DNA of 64,000 bases, taken from contig NC_051089.1 in assembly GCF_901709675.1 (NCBI RefSeq), positions 9,049,476 through 9,113,475 of the forward strand, read 5' to 3'. Positions 1-12,450 of the stretch are shown one piece after another. Position numbers and translations under genes: made by a program. This stretch comes from Syngnathus acus. Its lineage: Eukaryota > Chordata > Actinopteri > Syngnathiformes > Syngnathidae. Under the pieces are notes generated by a model. It was not told where the DNA came from and made no database searches. It saw only the letters and a list, made by a program, of their open reading frames with translations. Each line of letters begins with the position of its first letter. Within the stretch, counting starts at the first letter, position 1.

Positions 1-218
1 TCTCCTGAGTGTCGGGAGTGCTCGGCCACACGCATCTTATCCAAACATCGGACTCGACTCCGTGACACAGCGCACCTGGTACTTCGGCTTCTCTTTCTCG
101 AATTTGTCGTGTGGAATTGTTTTGTATGCTTTTCACTGGGCAAAATACAAGTTTCTGTGATGTTATCCTGTTTCATCTTTTTTTTATTGCGTTATATGTT
201 CTACAATTATATTTTATT
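1..218. other. Left edge, no feature seen
   Basis: No splice-supported exon, RNA gene or clear repeat was recognised here. Short open frames carry no domain signature. Confidence 0.4.
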
Positions 219-366
219 CATCCATCCGTTTTATGAACTGCTTTTCCTCATGAGGGTCATGAGTATGTTGGAGCCTATCATAGTTGACTTCGGGTAATAG
301 GCGGGGGACACCCTGAACTGGTCGCCAGCCAATCGCAGGTTACACAGAGACGAACAACCATTTGCT
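219..366 (+). repeat. Dispersed teleost repeat, degenerate copy
   Basis: This stretch follows a pattern I recognise as very common in teleost intergenic DNA: a CATCCAT start, then GAGCCTATC, then CTGAACTGGTCGCCAGCCAA, then a run of cgaacaaccatt. It has no open frame of note and looks like a decayed, non-coding copy. More diverged relatives sit near 11,818 and 28,430. The family name was not determined. Confidence 0.6.
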
Positions 367-1049
367 TCATATCAGCAAAAATATCAAATGTCTGGTATCA
401 GCCTGGTAGGAGCCTCTGATTAATTTGGCTGTTATTTTGTTTTTCAAAGTTGGTTACTTTCTGCTGTAATGTGGTTCCAGCCACATTTACCTTATGTGAT
501 AAATATCACCCAATCGATTATTTCTGTTTCTACAGATCTGTCATCATAGCTGAGCAATTAGTCTTCATCCTTCTTCACGTCTTTGTTTCGTGATAACGGT
601 ACTAGCACAGCTTATTTGCTGCCGCTGATTAATGACTTATGCTGTGTTGACACCGGAAGCGACGTGAGCTTGAGGCCATAGGTCGCAGGGAACTGGGGCA
701 GGGCGTAATAACGTGCACAAAGCATTCCCCAATACAAACAGCGGAAAGCAGCAAGGTTGGGCATACACAGGTTGTTGGTTTTTTTTTTTCAAACAATGTG
801 TTAATTTCATTGCGTTCATTTATAAAATGTGTATGAGCCAGCATCTTGGTGGCCCGACACGGCGCTGGTATGTATCCGGAACAATCAGTATTCCGACCAT
901 ACATTCAAAATAATACTGACAATCAATAAAATTTGTCAGCTCAGTAATAAGAATAAGAATAAGAATACAAACTCAACACATTCCTTAAATCCAAATGAAA
1001 TAAAGTTTTACTGTTTTTGAATTTCAAACTAAATATTTGATTGTCATTG

Positions 1050-1130
1050 TAACCCAGTAAATAAATAATTGATCCAATATGGGTTATAAAAAGACAATGT
1101 GGGATTCAAATCATTATTTTTAACCCAACA
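1050..1130. repeat. TTGGGT/AACCCA-type short repeat copy
   Basis: The block starts with TAACCCAG and contains ATGGGTTAT and TTTAACCCAACACC. The alternating AACCCA and TGGGTT words match the style of the larger elements at about 35.05-35.34 kb and 45.78-45.94 kb. I infer a short, decayed member of the same fish MITE-like group. The flanking 367-1049 and 1131-2684 hold no gene I can support. Confidence 0.4.
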
Positions 1131-2684
1131 CCTTGCAGGTATATTCTTTTACTTATGTAACTGGGGCAAAGCCGAGTTTGTAGTATTAACTTTAGTAATA
1201 AAAGTGCATAATGGTACTTGAACTAATGTCTGCATGTTTGCTGCTCGTAAGCCCTGTTTTTACCAAGCAGAATGTTTCCAGTCATGTTGGGTCAATACTC
1301 CCGCAATAAAAGTGTCAGCATCTTTCACAAGCCACACGGGATTTTGATTGTTCCCACCGCAGTGGACGTTGATTTTTGTCTGACGAGAATATGAGTGTTT
1401 CGGTACTTAATGGAGCGTGACAAGCAGCCTTCAGAGTCCAACAAACCAGCCACACATTTTGACTCACGGGCCACTCAACTGAAGCCTTTCCAGCTTTTCT
1501 CACATTGCTTCTCGTCACGTTTCGACCTTCTCGGCCACCCCTGGAACCTTCTTTTGCTCTCTGACAGAATTAGAGTCCTTGAACCATGGTGATCACACTT
1601 CCTGTTGCAATTACTAATAAGAAGCAGTGAAACGGCAGAGGAGGAGGAGCTTTGGTGACAATGTGATGTGAGACCTAAATAACGTGAAAATAAGGTTTTC
1701 AACATTACAAAAGGGAGTTGGTCCATCAAGCTTTTGTTTGTATTTTAGTTGTGTTAAATTTCATTTCAAAGGTAAATCATGGTCATCCTCTCCTCACGCT
1801 CGTGCCAGACTTAAGCAGAGCCGTCATCTTATCCAACTTCATGGTCTTCAGGACAATTTCAAGCATAAACCAGCTGTTTATTTTTGGAATGGTCTGCGTT
1901 AAATCTAATTTCTGCAGGATGGGTGCTGGGAGAACTCGGAATCCCCTGCAGCTTTGGAGGAGGAAGAGGAGATCTGTGACCCCGGGAGGTCAGCAGTCCC
2001 CTCTCCTAGGTTACAGGGGCTCCTGCGCGAGGGCTGAGCTGCAGTCAAAGGTCAGTCTGCTCCCTCATTCTACCCTGCCCTGGCGCCTGCCGGCACAGCC
2101 CTCAATTTGTAAAGCGCAACAGGGTGACCCCAGAGGGCCTCTCCTGGTTTCCCTGGCCAAACAGCACTCTTAAACACTACCAGCCTCCCTCGAATTCCCC
2201 TCTTGCCTTGTCTCCCCCAGCCCAAACTGGGACCCGAAGTCAAACACACACACGCACACATGAACACACGTAGACGACCTTAATAAGAGGAATTACCCCA
2301 GGCAGGGCAGCAGAGAAGAGGAGGGGGAGCAGGTATGCCGCCATCTCCGCCTCATTACTCAGTGGATTTATGTAGGATAATATGCCCTGTGTGTAGTGGC
2401 GCGCTTGAACGCTTAACTTCTTGACCTTCACTGTAAAGAAGTAAATTAATAAATACAAAGCCAGGCTCCCGATAGGAAGAAATCTATGAAGCCGAATTAG
2501 CGTGGACTCTCGGATTAGCACCAGACCGACAATGCAATGATAGGTAGAGATATATCTTCACAAAAGGGTGTACTTGCCATCATCTGTGTTGTGTTGACTT
2601 CATTTTTGTTTAATGTTTTCTCTTGTCACTTTTTTAATGTCTTGTCTGTCTCGTTGGGTTTTGTTTCCACCTGTTCTGTTATAT

Positions 2685-3007
2685 AGCTCAGTGGCCTAGT
2701 GGTAGAGTGTCCGCCCTGAGACTGGAAGGTTGTGGGTTCAAACCCCGGCCGGGTCATACCAAAGACTATAAAAATGGGACCCATTGCCTCCCTGCTTGGC
2801 ACTCAGCATTAAGGGTTGGAGTTGGGGGGTTAAATCACCAACTGATTCCCGAGCGCGGCACCGCTGCTGCTCACTGCTCCCCTCTCCCCCAGGGGATGGA
2901 TTAAAATCACACGGGGATGGGTTAAATGCAGAGGACAAATTTCACCGCACCCAGGTGTGTGTGTGACGATCATTGGGACTTTAATCTTTAATCTTTAATC
3001 TTTAATA
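2685..3007 (+). mobile_element. tRNA-derived SINE, near full length
   Basis: The 5' part is tRNA-like. An A-box-like TGGCCTAGTGG lies at 2692-2702 and a perfect-looking B box GGTTCAAACCC at 2735-2745. The body that follows (CATACCAAAGACTATAAAAA, GACAAATTTCACC, GTGTGTGTGACGATCATTGG) is one I recognise from teleost SINEs. The 3' end is a short tandem TTTAATC tail at about 2980-3007, as expected for a LINE-mobilised SINE. It is not a functional tRNA gene because the acceptor-stem partner is absent. Confidence 0.85.
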
Positions 3008-5874
3008 TCAACCTATCGGCTCCCTTGAGCCGCTCGTATCATGTCCAGACGCATACCCGTGTCTTACGGTTCACTTGTATTTCGTTCTGTCTTTGTCGAT
3101 GCCTTATTTAATTTCAGTATTATAAACAAGTATATCTTGTTTCCCTTTGTGTCCCGAATTTTATTATTCCGAAGTGCCTGGAGCTTGTCTTTTAGACATT
3201 TTTTACATACATAAATGTGTTTCCTGCAGTCTTTGCCACCCTGCTTTGCCGTACTTGGGTCCTCCACACGCCACCGTAAAAGCCTTGAACCGTGACCTTA
3301 CTCACTTTTGTTGCCAGAGGTTTGGACAATAGTGGCTGTCTTTTCAGGAGCCTTTCAAAGTCTACTGACACTATTTTGAAAAATGTCATTTCTTCAGTGT
3401 TGTACCCATGAACATATACCATAAATTATTTACAAATATACTCTATCCAGAAAGAAAGAGTACATGATAGATGTCATAACGCATAAAGTGACAGATATTT
3501 GAAAACAAATGGTGGAGCAGCACATTATTTTGAACATGTAGCCTGATCATGTGTAGTAAACATTTGATACGTTTTTAGGGTTACTTTTAAACCATTTTCT
3601 TAATCGATCTTGACGTTTATTAAACTGGATCGTGCCCTTAGTAACCGCAGTTGAGAAGTGGCGTCATGGAATGAAGCTTTTCCGTTCATTTTAATGAGGA
3701 GCGATGATTTAGGATGGGAGTGTTTTATCTGCGAGTGCGGTCACGGAATCTCAAGGCACCATTGCATAGTGTCAATAAAGATTGCCCTTGTAGCACAAGC
3801 AAAGACTTATTCGACCTGAACGCGAACAAGCCTTTGACAGCATCACCTCAAAATGGCAACCACATGCCAGGGTGTGGTCAACAGGAGATGAAAAGGAGGC
3901 TAAGACGCGACATGGCGGTGGGTCTGAAGGTGTCCTAATCCACCCGCACCCAAAATAATGTCCCGTCATGTCCCAGACTCTGGGGGCTCTCCACGGGCTG
4001 CTGCGACTCCAAGCTTGGCTCTGATTCGGCCCAGCTGGAGGAAGCGGGCGATCAGAGTTCAGTTGGTGCAGACAGAAGTAAAGTAAACAGCCGTGGTCAT
4101 TGGGCAGGCCGTTAGCAGGCTTCGGACAGATGAGCAGGGGGCCGGGAGGACCACACACATACTCGCAGAGGCAGACCACACAAGGGCCAGGGCTCAGGGG
4201 CCTACGCACGCTAACGCACGCCCCATCAACGGGGCTCCCCTGTGGGCGAAAGCACGCTGCAGGTCAGGGCGGAGCATCGTGCTGTAGAACAGTCCAACGA
4301 CACACTGGGAAGGAGATGCTAAGACACCTCGCGCATGATACACCAGCCACGGTCGTTCTCAGAGAGAAACTGGCAGTCGTGATGCAGTAATCAAATTCCT
4401 TAACCCTGAAAAGATTCCAAAGTATGCTGCTCTTCCTCTGCCATAAAGTCATAAATTGCAGTTTAGAGAGTGTCTGCCGGGACCTTACAAACTCAAATTA
4501 TAAGTTGTGGCATATAAGGATATTTCAAAAATGTGTTTTATGATTGTGGTTTGCAAAACAAAAAGCCCCAACGGGGAGCGCAACCACATCGAACAAGCAA
4601 AATTGTTGTTTAATCATTGCTTTTGGATGGAGTGGCTTTTTCCTAGAGATAGAAGCCTCAGAACAAAAATACATCAGTGCAGAAGAACCCCCGAACTCGA
4701 ATACCCCAAGGTCGTACAATTAAAAAATCCGGGGAAAGATACAGCTTTCAAGTCTCATTGGACTGTCCGTTCAGCAAGGGGTGAAAGACCGTGTTTTCTT
4801 TCTTTCTTTCTTTCTTTTCTTTTCTTTTTCTAGTCGTCTTTTTGAAACACATCAAAAAAGAAAATCCCGGCTCCAAAAAGTGTTCCACCAATTGACTGAA
4901 AGTTCAGAGGTTTTTTTTTTCCTCCAAATGAAAATTTGATAGAACACTACTCAAAATGTGCTATGGGCCATCTCAAGAAAAATGTTTTTTTATGCCATTG
5001 GTTTATTGTATTGGATGTCCACTCACTAGAGTGAGCTTTTGCACAACATTTGTAAATACTAAGCACATTACCATATTCCGCAAAAAAAAAGAAATCACCA
5101 AATAACATCAAAAGATATTCATATTTTAGGAAACAGCTGAGATTTTAAGCTTGTAGTTGAAATATCATGAGATATACAGAAAAATAAACATGTGAGCTTG
5201 TGTCCTTCTCATGGCCTGCAGAAGAGCTGAATGATACAAATTTGTGCAAAACTTGTGACTTGTGGAATATTGCCGATTTTTGAGAGAAAACCAAGAAACA
5301 CACCGAAAGTGGGGAATTAAAACTTAAAACTTTTTCAAGAAAATACATTTTGAGTATAAATGTGCATTAGAGAAATACAAACGTAAGATAAGCAATAAAT
5401 GCTATTTTTCCAAGTGGTTAAAATGAAGATTTTTGGAATTGGTTTTACTAAATAGGCAATTGGAAAATTGTGCAAGACATTTTGCTTTATAAAACATAAT
5501 TTTTAGTTAATTTTATTTATCAAGCATTTCTACATTTTAAATGGTCCTTCAAAAGGACATCAAATTGACACCAAAATTTATGTGAAGTAAGCAGACTCCC
5601 GTTTAAAGCAGTAACACTCAAGCTTCACTTTTTTTTAATTTTTGTCCATATTTTGTCCATACGATTTATTATTTCACTATTTACTCTTTTGAGGATTGGA
5701 TTGTTTTTACTTCTTAATAGTACAGTATTTAATTATTTTTTAAACCTAAATTTGAAGTCTTGCACCCTTAAAGAATGTAAAGATGTTCCTAAAATGTACA
5801 GTTGGTGGCACGGTGGAACAGTTTTACCCGGCAATGGATTATTTTAATTTCCATGATTTGCTTTGAGGAAACTA
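3008..5874. other. Gene-free intergenic DNA
   Basis: No exon with splice context or domain could be read on either strand. The longest open frame (- strand, 3,772-4,209) has no recognisable domain. A (TTTC)n tract lies at 4,798-4,830. From about 4.85 to 5.8 kb the sequence is AT-rich. Confidence 0.4.
4798..4830 (+). repeat. (TTTC)n simple repeat
   Basis: An uninterrupted pyrimidine tract of TTTC/TTTTC units. Confidence 0.8.
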
Positions 5875-5955
5875 TTGCGAACTCCAGAAGTTTCAGTAGA
5901 GATCAACAAGTTTCCCAGAACAGATTGCGTTCCACCTTAGAGGTTCCACTGTAAT
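5875..5955. repeat. DNA transposon end fragment
   Basis: The motif AGAGGTTCCACTGTAATTTA together with an upstream GATTGCGTTCC resembles one terminus of a common fish non-autonomous DNA transposon that ends ...TTCCACTGTA. No matching opposite terminus was found nearby, so this is at most a solo end. Confidence 0.35.
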
Positions 5956-6299
5956 TTATTCAACACTGTCTCTCATACACACACTGATGGCAAACACATT
6001 AACACATGAAAGCTAAACAAAAATAAATGTAGCGGACAAACACACACTCTCCCTTTCTCTCTCTCCCTCGAACCATCCGTCTCATTCTTTATCTGGACAG
6101 TGTCAGAATGACCCATGGGAGAGGCAGCACGCGTATTTGTGTGCGTGTAGAAGTGTGTGTTTTTGACATACACATGGGTGGAGTGAGGAGTAATGCTCTC
6201 AATCACAATTACTCCCTGCTGCCACCAGTCATGTTGCCTGCCTCGCATCTCGTACACACACAGCAATGCAATGAAACGCAAGGTCAGCATTTTCCCTGC

Positions 6300-6620
6300 A
6301 AAAACATGATGTGAAGCAGCGAGGTCCGACTTTGGAGTCGGCGCTCACCTCCGATGAGGATCCGCTGCAGCTGTCGGCCGAATCGGGCCGAGCCATCTGC
6401 CCGCTTCCAGCACACACCCTTGTGTGTATCAGCACCCTGCCTCCCTCCTCTTTCATTGCTTATCGCCGCATTTAAATACCGCATTTGTGATAACGAATGA
6501 CAGGTAGCCGGGGCCGAATCCCTCCCCCTCTGGCCTTTATCTCATAATGGTACGAGCTGCATTCTTCCATCTAGCACATGGCTCTGCTATTCATCATATG
6601 TCCTCGTCACAAGGTGGGCA
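6300..6620. promoter_or_regulatory. Candidate cis-regulatory island
   Basis: This stretch of moderate GC and low repeat content sits in AT-rich desert. It contains GCTTATCGCC (GATA-type), CGCATTTAAATACCG, and GCCTTTATCTCATAATGG. It is non-coding. The call rests only on composition and motif density, so conservation across fishes is needed to support it. Confidence 0.2.
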
Positions 6621-8054
6621 GCCTACCCCAAACGTGTTTTTCGGGCGAGATTAAGATGAGCAATAAGTGTAAGATTTGCTGCTATGAAGTGTTGTTCAAC
6701 TGCAAAAAAAATTATCGTCATCAAAATAATTGAACTGTGAAGCCGTTGCTGATGTTGCCGTTTTTGCTGTTGTTCACACACACTTTGGATCGGGGTCACA
6801 CTTGGCAAGGACACACCCAGGGTTCAGTGTCTGGGCAGGAGGTTGGGGGTCAGGTGGGGTACAAGTGGCCGAGATTGGAGGTCAGGGATGAACATTTAAG
6901 GGGAAGGGCACCCCTCTCAAAGGCAGGAGAACTTTGTGTCAGGGTTGTGGGAAGTGTTTTGGGGGGTGGAGGGGGAAGCAGGGATTTTCAGACTTATAGC
7001 TGGACCATTCTTATCTCCTGCCAAGGAGCTGGTGAAGGTCACGCAGAGAAGTGAAATATGGCTGTCAGGTACCAGGGAAGTTTAACACAGACTCCTTCTT
7101 CCTGACCTGCCACAAGACTGTCTGGGTCCCCGACGGGTGACAGGATGGGGGTCATGCCCTGAGTAGGCTGAGTAGGAGGTTCTCACGCATGGACACACTC
7201 ATGCACCACACCTACACACAAACGCCACACACATATTCTCTGGCGGTGCTTTGTCACGAGTGAGCCGACTTCAGTTTTTCATATCCTATGTTTTTGTGAT
7301 GGAAAGAGAGAATACAATTTAAAAATTGTTTCTGACAGTTTTGCTCAACAATTGCATATTTAAGTTCTGTGATTGAACTTTGTTTTGTTGAATTGATGAA
7401 ATAATGTCGACTGTTGTTTCTCCTGTTAAACTGTGAACATTTCAGGTTTTGAAAAATGGAATTCAAGCGTGCCTTTTTTCAAAGTGATTTAGAGACTTAG
7501 AAAAGATGAACATGCAACGCTATAATATCATCTACACAGAAGCCTTGGTCAAAACAATTCAGAGGCATGACCTCCAATATTGACATCAGAGGCTACACTC
7601 AGGCTGACTAAAAGTTGAAGGACCTTGGCTCCGACTCCTCCATTGTTTGATGGAACAGGAGACTCGAAAGCGGTCCTTTATGAGACTTGCACGTAGGCCA
7701 TTTCCCTTCAACCCCGACATCCCTAAGCTTGTCCTCTGGTTCCTCTTCGGAAGAGGAAGACCAACTGGTGGGGAAAATGTGAAAGCGGGAGTCAAACTTG
7801 AGACTCATTGTCCAACAAGGGCCAGCAATAAAAAGAGCTCATCATAAAGCTTAATAATAACAATAACGCATATAAATGGGAATGATGACTGTAAACATGC
7901 ATAATTATACAGCAATACTGCACATGACTGGCCAACATAATAGCGGCTCTTATTTTACTTGTGACAATGACAATTAAATATTTAGTTTGAAACTCGGAAA
8001 CAGTATAATTATATTTCATTTAGATTTAACAAATATTGATATTTATTGATGTTA

Positions 8055-8083
8055 CTATTATTATTATTATTATTATTATTATG
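8055..8083. repeat. (TTA)n microsatellite
   Basis: Nine or so TTA/TAT units in a row. Confidence 0.9.
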
Positions 8084-11000
8084 ATAGAATGCATTTGCTC
8101 AGTACAGTGAAGTTTGGTCCCCCATCATCCACTTGTATTAATATTTTAACAAATATTAAACTTTTTTAAAAGAGGGACTTTTCCCCTCTGTGAATAATGC
8201 TTCATTTTAATTTAGACCAACATCCTGAGCTCTACAAGTGAGTTTCTTGTTGATAATGTCAGTTATTGTTGTATGAATTTGATTGTTATTCCGGCCTATC
8301 ATTTCCATCTATTTTTTAAAATTCTAGACAATGAATTTTTTAATCTATGTAATCTATATTAGAACTTGTGTTAATGCTTTCAGCCCACAAATTAAAAGCA
8401 TAGCGACGAGTAACACCATCCAGGTTTCACTGCGGATCCTTTTTCTTTTTCTCAGTGAATTTCTCTGTCTTGTTCACAACCTAGGCGATTTGCACGGTTT
8501 ATGGCCGACACATGACGCATGAAACCTTTACAGTCTGTGCTCAAAATAGCACCCACGCTGGAACAGTGACACATCTGGCCTGGTTACAGTATTAAAAACA
8601 CAAATGGGGCTTTTTACGTATAATTGAGTTGTATAAGCGTTATTTCCTTTGAACTGAGTGAGAAGGACTGAACTTTTCGAATACAGATAACATTGTCATC
8701 ATGAAGCTAGGCAATTTCATAAAGAAATCATTCAAACAGTAATGCTAATATTTACATTCAGCTGTTGCTGCTTGATGAATGGTAGATCCATGGTATACTA
8801 GTGATAGCTAAGCGGAAGAATCAGCAAATTTTTTATACTGTTTATTCTTTTTAGCGTCACAAGGTGAATTAAATTCCAACAAAATGAAGGGAAATCCAAA
8901 TTAAAGTACAGTGACTGTTCAGTTGTATTTAAATTTTAAGTACAATACATTTCCGTTTCATAACTATTTATTTGAAAATAATTAGGTGTGAATTTTCTTT
9001 CCCGGTTTTATATTCATCTATATTTCAGTGCAGAAATAATGTTTAAACTGTGAATAAGCGGACCGCATCTTACAATAAAATTAAATATACTTTTTAGGGA
9101 ATAAAACCGCTGCCTCGTGTTTGATGGACACTACGGCCTGCTACAGAGCTGGATTCTAATGTTCGTCATGGTGGTGGTACTTGGTTTAACAGGTTTTAGA
9201 ACAGCTCTTAGAGATCTTTGTGTTTTGAGAGAAAAGTTGAGAATGACAAATCTATAAATTGTAGTGAAGCCACGTATAATTATTAACATGACCAATATTA
9301 TACTCAAGTACTGATAACCAACATACCATTTATTGTTGGTTTGTTTATTCACTAGACTAGAGAAAACACTGATTGTTAAGGTCTTGCTGATAAACCCCTC
9401 TAGAGGGCGTTAACATACTTTAAGGGGCTGTGCTTTAGTGCACACTTTGTATTTCATATTTCAAATTATATGAATATCCAAATTAATTTATTATGACTGA
9501 TCTGCAGCTTGTTATTTTCACCACAGACTTAAACATTCATCTGTGGATTAAAAAGCAAAAAATATTGCCTTAATGCATTCAATGACCGAGTCATCGTTCA
9601 GAGACACTTTAGTGTGTCTGTTGGCCTTTCACATATCTGCTGCACTAAATGCTCATAATTGATGCATCTGTCTGTCAACTTGCAGCACATGATTGCGCTA
9701 AAATGGTCCTGTGAAGAGAGAAGGCGGGTTGGGCATGGGTGGTGGTGGAGACATGGGGGCAAGAGTCTCACAGAGCCCTTATATCTAATGATTTGGGGTC
9801 TCGGGGTCCCGAGCTTTTTGGCTGTGTGGTCTTGAGCAGACACAGCGGACTCAGTGAAAGGCAGCCCCCCCTCTGGGACAGAAACAACATTCAGTCTGCA
9901 GATCAAATGGCAGCAAAACACTGAAGTCCACATCAGATCTCAGCACGGCACAAAAGAGCTGTTATGTCACTCAATATCGGACAGAACAAGCTTTTAAAAA
10001 ACACACACCAGGTCAGTGTCACCCCAACATGCAACCACCTTTTACAATATTGCGCTTGTGCCGGGACAAAACAATGGTGCAGTACCTTAAAGAGCAGTTT
10101 GTTAATTGCTGCATTTCTCCTTCATCTATTAATAGAAAGTGAAATGGAATACTGTGGAATCCAGAGATGGAATAAAAGCCAAGGGGATCTGAGTGATTGC
10201 TACTATAAAACGTCTCCCAGGCCTTGTAGAGCTGTAAAGGACCGAGTAGAGATAGTGGGACAGGCCTGTTCTCAGGCTGCAAACATGCGCCTGGCTGCCT
10301 TCAACGTTGCTGTCTCGTCACTTTTTCCCTCTTCCCGCCCTCGTTTTTCCCCTCTCTTGCTTGTTCTTTTACTCGCTCTCTCTCCTCTTTTTTCTTTGTC
10401 TGACGTCTTTTCTAGCACTTTGTCTCACTGTGGCTCTTCTGGCCCATGAGGCATGCAAGAACGCTATGACAGGGCTATTTAAGGATGTGCGTGCGTGCGT
10501 GTGTACGCGTGCGTGTGTATGTGCGTTTGCAAATGTGCGTGGAGGGTTAAGGCACAAGTCTTTGGAAACAGTAACCAGAGTGTGTCGCCGGAAGGTGCAG
10601 GATGGGTTCATAGGGACTCCGGATTGTTCTGTGGTCCATCACGCAGCAGAGAGTTCAGCAACTCGTGCTGCCATTCACAAATCAACTGCATGAAGTTAGA
10701 GTTATACACATACAAATGTAGGTTAAATTAGCGTTTCCTTTTCTTATAGTATTGCAATGCATGCTTATATTTAAGCATATTATTTTCTTTGTTTTCACTT
10801 ACACTTGTGAAGTGTGATTTATTTTAAAGCCAATGTGCACATGGCATTAAGGCCAAAATTATTTTTTTTAATGAATAAACATCGTCTCATCATTTTAATA
10901 CTTTACATACTGTACTTTAATGCTAGCACCAAGGCTAGCTCTATTTCAACACCATCTCAGCAACATTACTGTTACGGCCCTACCGTAAATGTCACCAGTT

Positions 11001-12430
11001 GACTCAGACTGATGCTGCTCGCTTACTATATATAGCATTTCCATTCTTAAAATCGCCGTTATAAGAAGTTTAAAATTTTGATGTGGACAAAATAAATGGT
11101 TCAAAATAGTTGCAATTAATTGTTGCATCTAAATATGATATTCAAGTAAATACGGATGGAGCTCAGTATGTGTCCTGGCAGAGCAAGCAATCCAGCAAAT
11201 TCAAATAAAATGAAATTAAAATGATAATTTATTGACAAGATTGGTCTGACTCTGTGTGTCTTCTTATTTTATTTGAATTGTGTGCCTCTAGCGCAAGCGC
11301 GTGTTCGTGGAGTCAAGTCCTGTTAGTCAGCGTCAGAGAGGTCTCAAATGTCTGTTTTCCTGACGTGTAATCCATAAATATTTGAAGTGGAATGGGCTGT
11401 GCGGCATTGTAGAACAAATCTAATTAACCCAAAACTTCCTCCGGGTTTTTCTGTCTGCTGGGGCAACTTGGGTGACTTTTACATTGGCTGTTCACTTGCC
11501 TGAAAAGGGTTCTCAATGAGGACGCTTCAGGCAATAAATGAATCGTATAAACTGCAGTAGTCTAAGCATGGTCCTCTAATTAATACTGCAGTGGTGGAAT
11601 AAAAATGTATCTAATGAACCTTTTTGTTTTCATCCATGTCAAGGGGCTGCCATTTTGGCCTTACAGTATACAGCCCTCTGCTCTTGACTGTACATGACAC
11701 AATTTGAAAATAGGAGAGCTGTGATGATCCAAGCAATATTCCACAGTATGTAGAGTATATTTTTTAAATGTCAAAACAAATTTTTTTTTTTTTTTTAGGA
11801 CGCTATCACAAAAATGGAGGAATTGAGGCCTACATTTTCTACAGCGCTTGTCCTTATTCGGGTCTTGGGTGAAATGATTCCCGAGGGATCTGATCACCAG
11901 CCCAATGCAGGGAATCATAGTAATTCCGACTACCAGGAAAATCGGTCAGACGGCAGCACAGAGAGGACATCCAACCAATTGGATTGGCTTCTTTGTAAAT
12001 TGTGAACAATGTTTTTTTTCTTTTTTTCTTTCATATATAAAGTTTAAAAGGTACATTAGGTGAATTCACCTTAAAAAAAATGTAGGTTCACTTGGACAGT
12101 AATTTGTTGGACTAACATGTGGTGGTAATATGAAACTAATAGTTGCATTTCGCCACAGTTGCTTTCAAACCACACAAGAAAATCGTTCTTATGTCTCATC
12201 CGGATAACGTTGCAACTCTTACAATGGTAGCCTATGATTGAGTCCATCGTGTTTCCTGCATCGGAAATATGGTGCCTCTAAAATCCCAAAGTGCATCTGA
12301 TTCCAAGATAGGCCTCCAATCCTTTTAGCCCGCCGAGACCATGAGGCCTCTTCTTCTCCCCGCCAACGTTGGAACTCCCAATTGAAGAGAGCACTTGGGT
12401 GAGGACTCGGCGCATGAAAAGCCGATGCAT

Positions 12431-12450
12431 GGACCTCATTCATGAGGTCC
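12431..12450. repeat. Short inverted repeat GGACCTCAT-tc-ATGAGGTCC
   Basis: Two perfect 9-nt arms are separated by two bases and followed at once by GGTCCGGTCGG. It could be a dimeric protein site or chance. Confidence 0.5.

Noticed and set aside
1718-2173. 151-codon frame on the + strand
   Set aside because: No family signature or exon structure. Composition looks like translated non-coding DNA.
2685-2760. tRNA gene
   Set aside because: A- and B-box words are present, but there is no matching acceptor stem and the sequence continues into a SINE body with a TTTAATC tail.
9964-10449. 161-codon frame on the + strand
   Set aside because: Same reasons; the hydrophobic end is produced by a CT-rich tract.
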